Assembly: GCA_050115015.1 (NCBI GenBank)
Contig: JASFRI010000230.1
Coordinates: 1 to 6,798 of the forward strand
Direction: 5' to 3'
Length of the DNA stretch: 6,798 nt
Source of the DNA: JASFRI01 sp050115015
GTDB lineage: Bacteria > Acidobacteriota > Polarisedimenticolia > CBDVAL01
The position numbers and the translations under genes are program-made. Under the pieces are notes generated by a model, which saw only the letters and a program-made list of their open reading frames with translations, searched no databases and was not told the origin of the DNA. Shown here piece by piece: positions 1-5,459 of the stretch (the stretch's first letter is position 1; each line of letters begins with the position of its first letter).

Positions 1-624
1 CAAGGCGTCCGCCTCGGGCGGGGTCTCGGGATCCCGCAGGATCGGCAGGTTCTTGCGGCCGAGGTCCCCGGTGAACACGAGCTTCCGGCGTTCGTTCCCC
101 TCCTCGAGGTCCAGCACCGTGACCGCCGAGCCGAGGATGTGTCCCGCGTCGTAGAACGTCGCCGTCACGCCGGGGACCACCGGCACGGGGCGGTGGTAGC
201 GATGACCCTCCAGCAGGCCGATCGCCTCCTCGGCATCCTCCACGGTGTAGATCGGCTCCTTGAGCCCCTCCTTGCGCCGGTGTCGCCGCCTGTTCAGGAA
301 CTCGACGTCCTTCTCCTGGATGTGCGCGCTGTCCCGGAGCATGACCGTGAGCAGGTCCGCGGTGGCCAGCGTGCCGTGGATGCATCCCTGGAATCCGTTC
401 TTCACCAGCGAGGGGAGGGCTCCGGAGTGGTCGATGTGCGCGTGGCTCATGACCACGGCGTCCACGTCCCCGGCTGCGAAGCCCAGGTCGCGGTTGCGCC
501 GGTCGGCCTCGGAACGCTTGCCCTGGAACATGCCGCAGTCGAGCAGGACCTTGTGGCCGTTCACGTGCAGGAGGTGCCGCGAGCCGGTGACCGTGCGCGC
601 CGCGCCGTGAAACTCGATGTGCAT
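1..624 (-). CDS. Beta-CASP metallo-beta-lactamase-fold ribonuclease, N-terminal part (3' end outside window)
   Basis: This is the first 208 codons of a zinc-dependent hydrolase of the metallo-beta-lactamase fold, of the RNA-processing beta-CASP type (CPSF73-like bacterial proteins, usually about 430-470 residues). The N-terminus carries the GAARTVTGS stretch typical of this family (residues 7-15). The metal ligands are all visible: D29, the HAHIDH motif at 61-66, H162 in AGHILGS, and D187 in FTGDLGR. The beta-CASP insertion and last histidine motif would lie beyond the left edge. The ATG at 622-624 is preceded by GGGAG at a normal distance. The family cleaves or trims RNA in the cytoplasm; the actual substrate is unknown. 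It lies 119 bases downstream of the VWFA-like gene on the same strand, so co-transcription is possible, though an inverted repeat separates them. The fold and family are secure; the ribonuclease activity is inferred from the family. Confidence 0.9.
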   Translation of the reverse strand, partial: MHIEFHGAARTVTGSRHLLHVNGHKVLLDCGMFQGKRSEADRRNRDLGFAAGDVDAVVMSHAHIDHSGALPSLVKNGFQGCIHGTLATADLLTVMLRDSAHIQEKDVEFLNRRRHRRKEGLKEPIYTVEDAEEAIGLLEGHRYHRPVPVVPGVTATFYDAGHILGSAVTVLDLEEGNERRKLVFTGDLGRKNLPILRDPETPPEADAL

Positions 625-641
625 GCGAGCTCCCTGGTAGT

Positions 642-702
642 GGTTTCAGGAACCCGGTCGACGGCCCGGGGCCGGGCCGGCGCCTCCGGGGTTCTCGAAA
701 CC
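642..702. repeat. Nested inverted repeat between the VWFA-like and MBL genes
   Basis: The 119-base gap between the two minus-strand genes holds two 14-base arms, 642-655 (GGTTTCAGGAACCC) and 689-702 (GGGTTCTCGAAACC), that are reverse complements at 12 of 14 positions. Inside them is a perfect 7+7 dyad, GGCCCGG at 663-669 and CCGGGCC at 672-678. Either strand could form a long stem. No T-run follows on the minus strand, so it is not a textbook intrinsic terminator. It could attenuate readthrough into the ribonuclease gene or be a protein-binding site. I see no convincing promoter in the rest of the gap. Confidence 0.55.
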
Positions 703-743
703 GCTCCCGAGGGTACGCGCCGGGAAGGGGGAGCGCAAGCCGC

Positions 744-2927
744 TCAGCCCGGGCCGGGCAGGACCTGGAACGACAGCGTGCGATGCTCCGGCGCCTCGCC
801 GGCCCGTTCCAGGGTGACGTCGTACTCGCAGCTTCCCGGCAGGAGCGTGCCGGGGGGGATCGGCTCCACGAGGAGGAAGCACGGCTCGCCCTCCACCTCC
901 AGGCGGCTTCCGCCCAGATCCACCGCGTCCGGGATGACCCCGCAGGCCAGCGAGCGCTGCAGCCGCCAGCCATCGAACCCCGGCGGTTGTTTTCCCGCAC
1001 TCTCCGGATCGCATACGGCGTACAGGATCTGGGCCGCCTCGTCCTCCCGGAACGCCGGGTCATGCCGTACCAGGAGCCGCTCGGGAAGGGTCGGGGGCGC
1101 CAGGGTCACCTTCCGCCGCTTCGGCGCTCCCTGGCGCTCCGACGGCCGCTTGTCGCTCTCGACCAGGAGGGTGTCGGGCGCCGGGGTGGCCAGGTGGACG
1201 GGGCCGAGGGCCCCCGGCCGCTCAGGGACCTGGAGCTCGACGACCGAGGCTCCCACGGCCCGCGCGAGCTCGTCCTCGACGACCCCCACGAGCCAGTAGC
1301 TGCCCGGGGGCGCATCCACCTCCTCCACCAGGGCGACCTGACGCGCCGCGACGGTGCCCGTATCGTCCATGTTCAGGGTCGCCCCGCTGGCGATACGCCA
1401 GGGGAGGCGGGAGGTGTCCACGTCCGCCATGACTCCCTGAGCCGCGGCCGGGCCCGGCCGCCGAGGGACGAGCATGCCGCCGATCTGCAGGCGGGCCTGG
1501 CGGGTGCCGTCGCCGCTGCGCAGCGCGAGGAGCTCGCCCACCGGCACCTCGATCTGGATGCGGACCCGGGAGCCCCGGTCATGATCGAGGAGCGGTGCTG
1601 CGGCCGCGTGCACCGCGATCCCACGGGACCTCTCCGGGTCCAGGAACGCGGCCCGCACCCGGTCGACCTCCTGATCCTCCTCGGTCCGATCGACGATGGT
1701 CTGGCGGTGCCGCACGCGGAAACCCCACCCGCCCCGGACGAGCACCTGGATGCGCTTCACGTCGCCGTCGTGGCGGGCCGGGAGCGTGAACCCGACACGG
1801 TAGAAGCACGAGGTGTCCTCGAGGATGTCGTCGAAGACCAGTCCCACGTCGTTGGAGCCCTCGGCGACCCGACCGCCGGTCTCGCTGGCGAGCATGGTCA
1901 GGGCGTTGTCCGCCAGGCCCGAGAACGCGCCGGGGCCCTCCGCGGGGCCGTTCATGCCGCTGGCGACCACGGGGTAGATCCGCACATTCCTCTCGTTGGC
2001 GGCCCGCACGAGCTGGCGGAGCTGCAGGTCCAGGTCCGTGAACCGGTCGGCGAGGGGATACTGGCGGCCCGGCACGAACCGCAGCGTGTCCTGGAAGAGG
2101 ACCAGGTTCTTCGTGCCCTCCACCGCGTCGAAGAGGGCCATGAGCGCCTGCAGGTTCTCCAGGTCCCGCCGGGCCCGGAAGTAGTCCTCCGAGGCGTAAG
2201 CGTTCGCCAGCGCCCGCGCCGTCTCCTCCGCCGTTTCGGAGTCGTCCAGGACCAGCCCGCGGATCTCGTCCGCCCGGGAGATCTCCGCGTTCGCCCACGG
2301 GTCGCTGCCGTACCCGCGCATCGCCGCCGTCAGGTCGCGCTCCAGCGTGTCGCCGGCGGGGACCAGCGGGCGGACGATCCGCATGCCGAGACCCGAGGTG
2401 ATGATCATCACCCGGTCCTCCGGGCGCGGTACGCGATGGGCCCAGTCCTCGGCGGCGTCCAGGGCCATGTTGTAACCGGCCACGTTCAGGTGTCCCAGGT
2501 CGAAGTAGAGGATGTAGCTGACGGGCGGCGCGTCGGGTTCACCGGCCAGGGCCTCCGCCGAGCGCGCGGTTTCCTGCTCCGGCGTCTCTCCCGTTGCGGC
2601 GGGACACCAGTCCTCGAAGGCGTCCAGCTCCACGGCGTGTCCCGAGACGAGGACCTTCAGGTCCTCCGCCCGGATGCCGTGGGCGGGGACCCACCGTCCC
2701 CGCCGTTGCTCGTGGATCACCACGTCGAGGGAGATGTAGAGCACCCGTTCCCGTTCGATGAGCGGGGAGTCGAGGGGGACGTCCTGCTGGGAGACGGCGG
2801 CGGCGCCGATCGCCGCCAGCACCAGCGCGCCGGCCAAGAGCCGGATCGTGGCGGTCCCGCCGCGCGGGGAGATGCCTCCGGGTCTCTGCCGTCGACGATG
2901 GCCGCGGGGACCCACGCGACCGGTCAC
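744..2927 (-). CDS. Exported VWFA-related protein, acidobacterial type
   Basis: A 727-residue secreted protein. Residues 1-28 are basic, 29-46 form a hydrophobic signal helix, and AVS-QQ at 44-48 is a plausible signal peptidase I site. Residues about 136-380 resemble the VWFA-related domain common in Acidobacteriota: SYILYFDLGHLN (strand with the first aspartate, D143), then TKNLVLFQDTLRF and RNVRIYPVVASG. The usual metal site DxSxS is not present (DLGHLN instead), so classical MIDAS metal binding is doubtful. Residues after about 440 match nothing I recognise; they include four cysteines that could form disulfides outside the cytoplasm. The start is GTG: the GTGA at 2924-2927 overlaps the stop of the upstream hydrolase gene, with GGAG three bases before it, which points to translational coupling. 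A second GTG four codons in is a possible alternative. Function is unknown; adhesion or protein-protein interaction in the periplasm is an inference. Confidence 0.85.
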   Translation of the reverse strand: MTGRVGPRGHRRRQRPGGISPRGGTATIRLLAGALVLAAIGAAAVSQQDVPLDSPLIERERVLYISLDVVIHEQRRGRWVPAHGIRAEDLKVLVSGHAVELDAFEDWCPAATGETPEQETARSAEALAGEPDAPPVSYILYFDLGHLNVAGYNMALDAAEDWAHRVPRPEDRVMIITSGLGMRIVRPLVPAGDTLERDLTAAMRGYGSDPWANAEISRADEIRGLVLDDSETAEETARALANAYASEDYFRARRDLENLQALMALFDAVEGTKNLVLFQDTLRFVPGRQYPLADRFTDLDLQLRQLVRAANERNVRIYPVVASGMNGPAEGPGAFSGLADNALTMLASETGGRVAEGSNDVGLVFDDILEDTSCFYRVGFTLPARHDGDVKRIQVLVRGGWGFRVRHRQTIVDRTEEDQEVDRVRAAFLDPERSRGIAVHAAAAPLLDHDRGSRVRIQIEVPVGELLALRSGDGTRQARLQIGGMLVPRRPGPAAAQGVMADVDTSRLPWRIASGATLNMDDTGTVAARQVALVEEVDAPPGSYWLVGVVEDELARAVGASVVELQVPERPGALGPVHLATPAPDTLLVESDKRPSERQGAPKRRKVTLAPPTLPERLLVRHDPAFREDEAAQILYAVCDPESAGKQPPGFDGWRLQRSLACGVIPDAVDLGGSRLEVEGEPCFLLVEPIPPGTLLPGSCEYDVTLERAGEAPEHRTLSFQVLPGPG

Positions 2928-3757
2928 CGGCTCCCACGCCGCGCGTGGCGCAGGGTCGGCAGCGCGCTGCGCACGCGGTCCTGGAGCGCGAGGTCGATGG
3001 TGGCTGTCACGACGCCGGCCCCGCGCCCGCGTCGGGCCACGATCGTCCCCCAGGGGTCGATCACCATCGTGTGGCCGTGGGACTCGCGGTCCGCGCTGTG
3101 GCGGCCGGTCTGTGCCGGCGCCACGACCCAGCAGGTGTTCTCGACGGCGCGAGCGCGCAGCAGGGTCTCCCAGTGGTAGCGGCCGGTGAAGGCGGTGAAC
3201 GCGGCGGGGATCAGCAGCACCCGCGCCCCCCGGAGCGCGAGGCGACGGTAGAGCTCCGGGAAGCGCAGGTCGTAGCAGATCGACAGGCCCAGTTTGCCCA
3301 GCGGCGTCGAGACGACCACGGCCTGCTCACCCGGCTTCACCGTCCGCGACTCCCGGAACACCGCACCGCCGCGGATGGAGACGTCGAACAGGTGGATCTT
3401 CCGGTAAGCGGCCAGGCGTCTCCCGTCGGGGGCATAGAGGACGGAGGTGTTGTGGATGCGGCGGCTGCGCGGGATCGACTCGGGGACCGAGCCGGCGAGG
3501 AGGTGGCAGCCCAGGTTCTTTGCGAGCTCCCGGAGCCAGCGGCCGAGGGGGCCGTCCAGCGGCTCCGCGCAGGGCACCGGCTGTCCCTCGGGCTGCAGGT
3601 AGGAGAAGTTCTCCGGGAAGGCGATCAGGTCGGCGCCGCCCTCGCGGGCGCGTTCGGCGAGCCGGGCGGCGGTCCGCAGGTTGCGGTCCCGGTCGGTGGT
3701 CGAGGTCATCTGGATGGCGGCGACCTGCCATCGCCTGCGGGGACGGTTGCGTGTCAT
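2924..3757 (-). CDS. Nitrilase-superfamily amidase, NIT1-like (deaminated glutathione amidase candidate)
   Basis: A 277-residue cytoplasmic carbon-nitrogen hydrolase of normal family length. The Glu-Lys-Cys triad is clear: E49 in FPENFSY, K120 in YRKIHLFD and C161 in SICYDLRFPELY. The later block HWETLLRARAVEN (195-207), AQTGRH (215-220) and GHTMVIDPWGTIVAR (228-242) is closer to NIT1, the repair enzyme that hydrolyses deaminated glutathione, than to omega-amidase NIT2, aliphatic nitrilases or beta-ureidopropionase. Substrate is inferred from these blocks only. I start it at the ATG at 3755-3757 because GGAGGA lies six bases upstream; an in-frame GTG at 3803-3805 would add 16 residues before the conserved start of the fold and has no such support. 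It is the first gene of a minus-strand run and overlaps the VWFA-like gene by 4 bases. It shares its upstream gap with the divergent HD gene. Confidence 0.9.
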   Translation of the reverse strand: MTRNRPRRRWQVAAIQMTSTTDRDRNLRTAARLAERAREGGADLIAFPENFSYLQPEGQPVPCAEPLDGPLGRWLRELAKNLGCHLLAGSVPESIPRSRRIHNTSVLYAPDGRRLAAYRKIHLFDVSIRGGAVFRESRTVKPGEQAVVVSTPLGKLGLSICYDLRFPELYRRLALRGARVLLIPAAFTAFTGRYHWETLLRARAVENTCWVVAPAQTGRHSADRESHGHTMVIDPWGTIVARRGRGAGVVTATIDLALQDRVRSALPTLRHARRGSR

Positions 3758-3763
3758 GTGGGT

Positions 3764-3769
3764 TCCTCC
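3764..3769 (-). promoter_or_regulatory. Ribosome binding site of the NIT1-like gene
   Basis: The minus strand reads GGAGGA here, six bases before the ATG at 3757. It is a near-perfect Shine-Dalgarno sequence and decides the start against the upstream in-frame GTG at 3805. Confidence 0.8.
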
Positions 3770-3836
3770 GGCTCTCCGCCGGTCGGCTGTCCGCGAGCAT
3801 AGCACGGCGATAAGATGAGCATGACGGGATCGACAC
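3770..3836. promoter_or_regulatory. Divergent promoter region of the NIT1-like and HD genes
   Basis: The 89 bases between the two divergent start codons (3758-3846) must contain both promoters if each gene has its own. Candidate -10 elements are TATGCT on the minus strand (3796-3801) and TAAGAT on the plus strand (3811-3816), each 4 of 6 to the sigma-70 consensus and correctly placed for leaders of about 25-35 bases. Neither has a good -35 match, so these are weak calls. The HD gene has a GGAGAGGG ribosome site at 3837-3844, two bases before its ATG as written, with the GGAG core at a normal distance. Confidence 0.35.
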
Positions 3837-3846
3837 GGAGAGGGAC

Positions 3847-4422
3847 ATGCAGCTGACGGATCGCTTTCGCGAGGCCTTCGATTACGCGTTTCACCTCCAC
3901 GAGATCCAGCCGCCGCCGCACCGGCGCAAGGGGATCGACGTTCCCTACATCTCGCACCTCATGGCGGTGGCGGGCCTGGTGCTCGAGCACGACGGGGACG
4001 AGGACCAGGCCATCGCGGCGCTGCTCCACGACGCGGTGGAGGACCGAGGCGGGCTACCGGTGCTGGAGGAGATCCGTCGCCGCTTCGGCGACGGCGTCGC
4101 GGCGATCGTGGAGGACTGCACCGACGCGGCCCCCGAGGACCCGGCGAGGAAGCCGCCCTGGCGCCCCCGCAAGGAGGCCTTCCTGGCCAGCCTGGACACG
4201 ATGCCCGCCCGCTCCCGCCTGGTTGTCGCCGCGGACAAGCTCCACAACGCCCGGACGCTCCTCACGGACTGGCGGCGTTTCGGCGAAGACGTCTTCGATC
4301 GCTTCACGCCCTCCCGCAGCGAGACCCTCTGGTACTATCGCACCCTCGCCGAACGCCTCCGAGAACTCGGCCCCGCCTCCCTCGCCGACGAGCTCGCCCG
4401 CATCGTCACCACCCTCGACTGA
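3847..4422 (+). CDS. Small HD-domain hydrolase, Mesh1 / small alarmone hydrolase type
   Basis: A 191-residue stand-alone HD protein related to the hydrolase half of RelA/SpoT. The Mn-binding and catalytic residues are in the expected order and spacing: H37 (YISHLMAV), H61-D62 and E65-D66 (LLHDAVED), then D130 and N134 (ADKLHNAR). In Mesh1-type enzymes these residues remove the 3'-pyrophosphate from (p)ppGpp, ending the stringent response; Mesh1 can also act on NADPH. No synthetase or TGS domain is present. The tail (YYRTLAERLRELG) is helical and typical of this subgroup. The protein is cytoplasmic, with no signal or membrane segment. It starts at an ATG behind GGAGAGGG and diverges from the NIT1-like gene. 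It converges on hldA, with the RAYT element between. The fold is certain; alarmone as substrate is a family-based inference, since some relatives hydrolyse other nucleotides. Confidence 0.88.
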   Translation: MQLTDRFREAFDYAFHLHEIQPPPHRRKGIDVPYISHLMAVAGLVLEHDGDEDQAIAALLHDAVEDRGGLPVLEEIRRRFGDGVAAIVEDCTDAAPEDPARKPPWRPRKEAFLASLDTMPARSRLVVAADKLHNARTLLTDWRRFGEDVFDRFTPSRSETLWYYRTLAERLRELGPASLADELARIVTTLD

Positions 4423-4427
4423 CCATC

Positions 4428-4453
4428 CGGGTCGGACCGTCGGAAGTGTCTGA
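4428..4453 (+). repeat. Left outer inverted repeat of the RAYT element
   Basis: The arm begins five bases after the HD gene stop. Its first 12 bases, CGGGTCGGACCG, are the exact reverse complement of 5448-5459. Continuing inward, GGA at 4442-4444 and CTGA at 4450-4453 also match at identical spacing, giving 19 of 26 identities between the arms. Further in, A6G6T (4472-4484) parallels the AC6 tract at 5404-5410. Confidence 0.65.
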
Positions 4454-4489
4454 TAAAAAGAGGTTTGGCGCAAAAAAGGGGGGTGTTTT

Positions 4490-4536
4490 GGCCCTTAGAA
4501 GTGCCATTTGGACCCCGAAAAGGGGCTTCTAAGGCC
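4490..4536. repeat. Left REP-like palindrome of the RAYT element
   Basis: CCTTAGAAG (4493-4501) pairs perfectly with CTTCTAAGG (4526-4534), extended by two more G-C pairs around one bulged C. Inside the stem sit a small CCATTTGG dyad (4504-4511) and a CCCC-GAAAA-GGGG hairpin (4513-4525). The 43 bases from 4495 align without gaps to 5355-5397 with 35 identities. The RAYT stop codon lies only five bases to its right. It could also act as a transcription end for the HD gene or the RAYT gene; on the minus strand a T6 run follows the stem 12-17 bases later. Confidence 0.7.
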
Positions 4537-4541
4537 GCGGA

Positions 4542-5240
4542 CTACGCCAGATGGAACCGAGATCCGAACGGCTCCACCCGGCGCCGGCGTGCGAGCGGGC
4601 CCAACCCAGCCTTGACCCGCTGGACGAACTCCACGCTTCCGACAGCGATGCTCTTCGACCACTTGTCGTCTTGAAGGCTGCCGGCGCGGATGGCCTCGCG
4701 CACCCACTCCCGATGGGCACGCTGAAGAGCCTCGAGTTCCGAAAACCCGAGTGTTTCCAGCAGGGCATCGAGGTCGATCCGGCGATAGCGCTTCGGAGGG
4801 TCCTGGATCTCCCGGTAGCCTCCGGTCCGCCAGTCCGATGGGTGGGACACGACGCCAGCCCGGACCATGTTCAGATCGACATAAGTCATGCATCGGGCGA
4901 GGTGCTCGTGGGACTCCACGGCCGTGGCGTGATAGCGGTCTTCCCAGAACGCACCGCAGCGCCCCTTGCGTTCGTTGTACTGCTGGGCGGTTCGCCCCGC
5001 GATGAGCTGCATGCTCTGTGCGATCTCGCCACGACCGCGATCGCGAACCACGAGGTGGACGTGGTTGCGCGTGACAACGTAGTTCAGAACGCACAGGCGG
5101 AAGCGCCTGCGCGCCTCCCCGAGCCACGCGACCCAGTTCTCTCGGTCCTTCCCGAGGCCGAGGAGGAACGCCTTCTGATGACAGCGATGGGTGATGTGCC
5201 AGATGAGCCCTGGCAGGAAGGAACGGTTCGCGCGAGGCAT
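4542..5240 (-). CDS. REP-associated tyrosine transposase (RAYT, TnpA-REP / Y1 family)
   Basis: A 232-residue single-strand DNA nuclease/transposase of the IS200-like Y1 superfamily. The N-terminus MPRANRSFLPGLIWHITHR is the standard RAYT opening. The HUH metal motif is HVH at 60-62 (NHVHLVV). The catalytic tyrosine is Y120 in MTYVDLNMVRAGVV. GAFWEDRYHAT (97-107) is the conserved block between them. The C-terminal extension has the KSIAVGSVEFVQRVK block (196-210) found in one branch of RAYTs. All key residues are present and there is no frameshift, so it looks intact. I chose the ATG at 5238-5240 from this family N-terminus; a GTG at 5271-5273 would add 11 unrelated residues. Neither has a good ribosome site, consistent with low expression. 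RAYTs are usually single-copy and spread REP palindromes around the genome; the flanking palindromes here fit that role. Confidence 0.9.
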   Translation of the reverse strand: MPRANRSFLPGLIWHITHRCHQKAFLLGLGKDRENWVAWLGEARRRFRLCVLNYVVTRNHVHLVVRDRGRGEIAQSMQLIAGRTAQQYNERKGRCGAFWEDRYHATAVESHEHLARCMTYVDLNMVRAGVVSHPSDWRTGGYREIQDPPKRYRRIDLDALLETLGFSELEALQRAHREWVREAIRAGSLQDDKWSKSIAVGSVEFVQRVKAGLGPLARRRRVEPFGSRFHLA

Positions 5241-5260
5241 GGCTTCTGGCAGGAGCGAGA

Positions 5261-5336
5261 GTGCCGTCGGCACGGGCCCGCGTAGGTTTCCTGAGTCTAC
5301 AACAGCCCGACCATTTTCTCCGCCTCCCGGAGGCGG
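5261..5336. repeat. Two short perfect hairpins upstream of the RAYT gene
   Basis: Between the RAYT start and the right palindrome are GTGCCG-T-CGGCAC (5261-5273) and CCGCCTCC-C-GGAGGCGG (5320-5336), both perfect dyads. The second is stable but is followed by GAGAAAATGG on the minus strand rather than a T-run, so it is a poor intrinsic terminator for hldA. They may be secondary structures of the element or protect the transposase gene from readthrough out of hldA. No clear RAYT promoter is visible. Confidence 0.45.
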
Positions 5337-5354
5337 CAGGACCGGCCGCGGGCG

Positions 5355-5397
5355 TTAGAGGGGCCATTTCGGCCCCCAAATGGGCCGTCTAAGGCCG
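5355..5397. repeat. Right REP-like palindrome of the RAYT element
   Basis: Bases 5355-5369 are the reverse complement of 5378-5392 with two mismatches in 15, leaving an 8-base loop. The ends are TTAGA and TCTAA, as in the left copy. An alternative fold, GGGGCC-ATTTC-GGCCCC (5360-5376), competes with the long stem. Over 43 bases it matches the left palindrome at 35 positions in the same orientation; in inverted orientation the 38-base core still matches at 28, because the sequence is itself nearly symmetric. Confidence 0.7.
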
Positions 5398-5433
5398 ATT
5401 TCGACCCCCCGAAAACGCTCAAGTGCTTTGGAT

Positions 5434-5459
5434 TCAGTTTGATCCTTCGGTCCGACCCG
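5434..5459 (-). repeat. Right outer inverted repeat, overlapping the end of hldA
   Basis: On the minus strand this reads CGGGTCGGACCG, then GGA and CTGA, at exactly the spacing of the left arm. It encodes the final residues of HldA (GRTEGSN), and the CTGA contains the hldA stop codon (5434-5436). Further out toward the transposase lies AC6 (5404-5410). Confidence 0.65.

Larger units (their letters stand above)
4428..5459. mobile_element. RAYT element with nested inverted repeats (~1.03 kb)
   Basis: A complete tyrosine transposase gene lies between the 3' ends of two convergent chromosomal genes and is framed symmetrically. Reading inward from each end there are, in the same order and nearly the same spacing: an exact 12-base inverted repeat (4428-4439 / 5448-5459), a shared GGA and CTGA, a G6T tract (AC6 on the other side), and a TTAGA/TCTAA-bounded palindrome of about 40 bases. 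RAYTs (TnpA-REP proteins) typically sit between inverted REP sequences, which they bind and cut as single strands. The outer limits are inferred from where the similarity stops; I find no target-site duplication, which is expected for this class. Whether it still moves is unknown. Confidence 0.65.

Noticed and set aside
783..3179. A 798-codon open frame on the plus strand
   Set aside because: It is antisense to the VWFA-like gene, has no recognisable motif and low-complexity composition rich in R, G, V and H. The minus strand has a signal peptide and a family match. Long antisense frames are common in GC-rich DNA.
3758..3805. Longer NIT1-like protein from a GTG at 3805
   Set aside because: The GGAGGA site before the ATG at 3757 and the family N-terminus favour the shorter start.
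4465..4674. Short plus-strand open frame over the left palindrome
   Set aside because: It runs through the repeat and antisense to the 3' end of the RAYT gene, with no ribosome site or family match.
5241..5273. RAYT start at GTG 5273
   Set aside because: Eleven added residues do not fit the family, whose proteins usually begin MPR as at 5240, and there is no ribosome site at the right distance.
5320..5336. Intrinsic terminator of hldA
   Set aside because: The stem is strong but no T-run follows in the direction of hldA transcription.
4490..5397. CRISPR-like repeats
   Set aside because: Only two copies exist, about 860 bases apart, flanking a transposase gene, with no spacers or cas genes.
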